NCBI GenBank assembly: GCA_947503525.1
Contig: CANNEA010000005.1
Location: 62,001-126,000 of the forward strand
DNA from: an uncultured Carboxylicivirga sp.
Lineage (GTDB): Bacteria > Bacteroidota > Bacteroidia > Bacteroidales > Marinilabiliaceae
Length of the DNA stretch: 64,000 nt
Reading direction: 5' to 3'
Below, one piece after another: positions 63,768 through 64,000 of this stretch. Under the pieces are notes generated by a model. It searched no databases. It was given only the letters and a program-made list of their open reading frames with translations, and was not told the DNA's origin. Position 1 is the first letter of the stretch. Each line of letters starts with the position of its first letter. The translations under genes were made by a program, and so were the position numbers.

Positions 63768-64000
63768 TTATTGCCACTGATTTACGCCATCTAATATTCG
63801 GTTTCTGTAAATAAGCGTATCTGTAGCAGTATAGGTATATTCTTCATGTGAATATGAATAGTTCAAATAGAATTCTCTTTTATCCTTGTCATAGAGGCAA
63901 ACTCCATTTTGTGATACTTCAATGCTTGATTCCGGATTGGGTGTAATAATGACCATATCTTCCCCATCAAATTCAATATTAAAGCTATACCTCATGGATT
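63768..64000 (-). CDS. C-terminal end of a SusE-like (DUF1735/DUF4361-type) surface protein, partial
   Basis: The frame is open to the right edge, so only the last 77 codons are visible. The sequence GVCLYDKDKREFYLNYSYSH followed by TYTATDTLIYRNRILDGVNQW resembles the C-terminal domain found on SusE-positioned, surface glycan-binding lipoproteins with DUF1735. These usually follow a susC/susD pair, so such a pair is expected beyond the edge. Confidence 0.55.
   Translation of the reverse strand, partial: SMRYSFNIEFDGEDMVIITPNPESSIEVSQNGVCLYDKDKREFYLNYSYSHEEYTYTATDTLIYRNRILDGVNQWQ

Overview
The window is from a low-GC member of the Bacteroidota, most likely a marine relative of the Marinilabiliales or Flavobacteriia (inference). 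The evidence is promoters of the TTG-N19/21-TAnnTTTG type, type A T9SS sorting domains, a PCMD-domain lipoprotein, IntDOT-family integrases, many sulfatases and beta-barrel proteins, and a mevalonate route to isoprenoids.

Positions 1-16,340 look like chromosomal core. A biotin-dependent acyl-CoA carboxylase alpha subunit (cut by the left edge) and an acyl-CoA dehydrogenase lead into a tight five-gene mevalonate cluster: type 2 IPP isomerase, HMG-CoA reductase, GHMP kinase, diphosphomevalonate decarboxylase and mevalonate kinase. An amtB-glnB pair runs the other way. Next comes an ECF sigma-factor operon with a putative anti-sigma protein, DUF4097 and DUF2807 surface proteins and two small beta-barrels. 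A FadL-like barrel and a tRNA-Ser(UGA) gene close this part.

The tRNA-Ser gene is the insertion site of two genomic islands in tandem. A 25-bp copy of its 3' end lies at 16,320-16,344 and again at 48,330-48,354. Each copy is followed by a hairpin terminator and then a tyrosine integrase. Island 1 (about 32 kb) has an integrase, mobC, a structured 1-kb non-coding region and a DnaC-like/replication-like/HTH module, but no visible relaxase. Its cargo is an ion-transport cluster (Na+/H+ antiporter, K+ channel, membrane proteins) and a large sulfatase regulon.

The regulon is the best candidate for an undescribed system. Three promoters (upstream of 37,470, 39,575 and 44,172) carry the same operator: the dyad TTCCACTTTAGTGGAA, a third half-site one helical turn away, an abutting TTG -33 box, and a -7 box at identical spacing. 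They drive a ten-gene operon (small protein, amidohydrolase, two OprB-type porins, HdeD-like protein, lipoprotein, DUF5335-like protein, barrel protein, arylsulfatase), a barrel/PCMD operon, and a DUF1254/DUF1214 lipoprotein gene. Two MalT-like LuxR regulators flank the DUF1254 gene. One is intact and the other is frameshifted. They are the obvious candidates to bind the operator.

Island 2 starts at 48,330 and runs past the right edge. After its integrase and a decayed stretch, it carries part of a polysaccharide utilisation locus read leftwards: GH110-like, GH127/DUF1680-like and GH78-like enzymes, an S1 sulfatase, a 1,000-residue FG-GAP/GH99-like/lectin T9SS protein, a T9SS beta-helix protein, and the tail of a SusE-like surface protein. 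The likely substrate is a sulfated algal heteropolysaccharide, but its identity cannot be fixed here.
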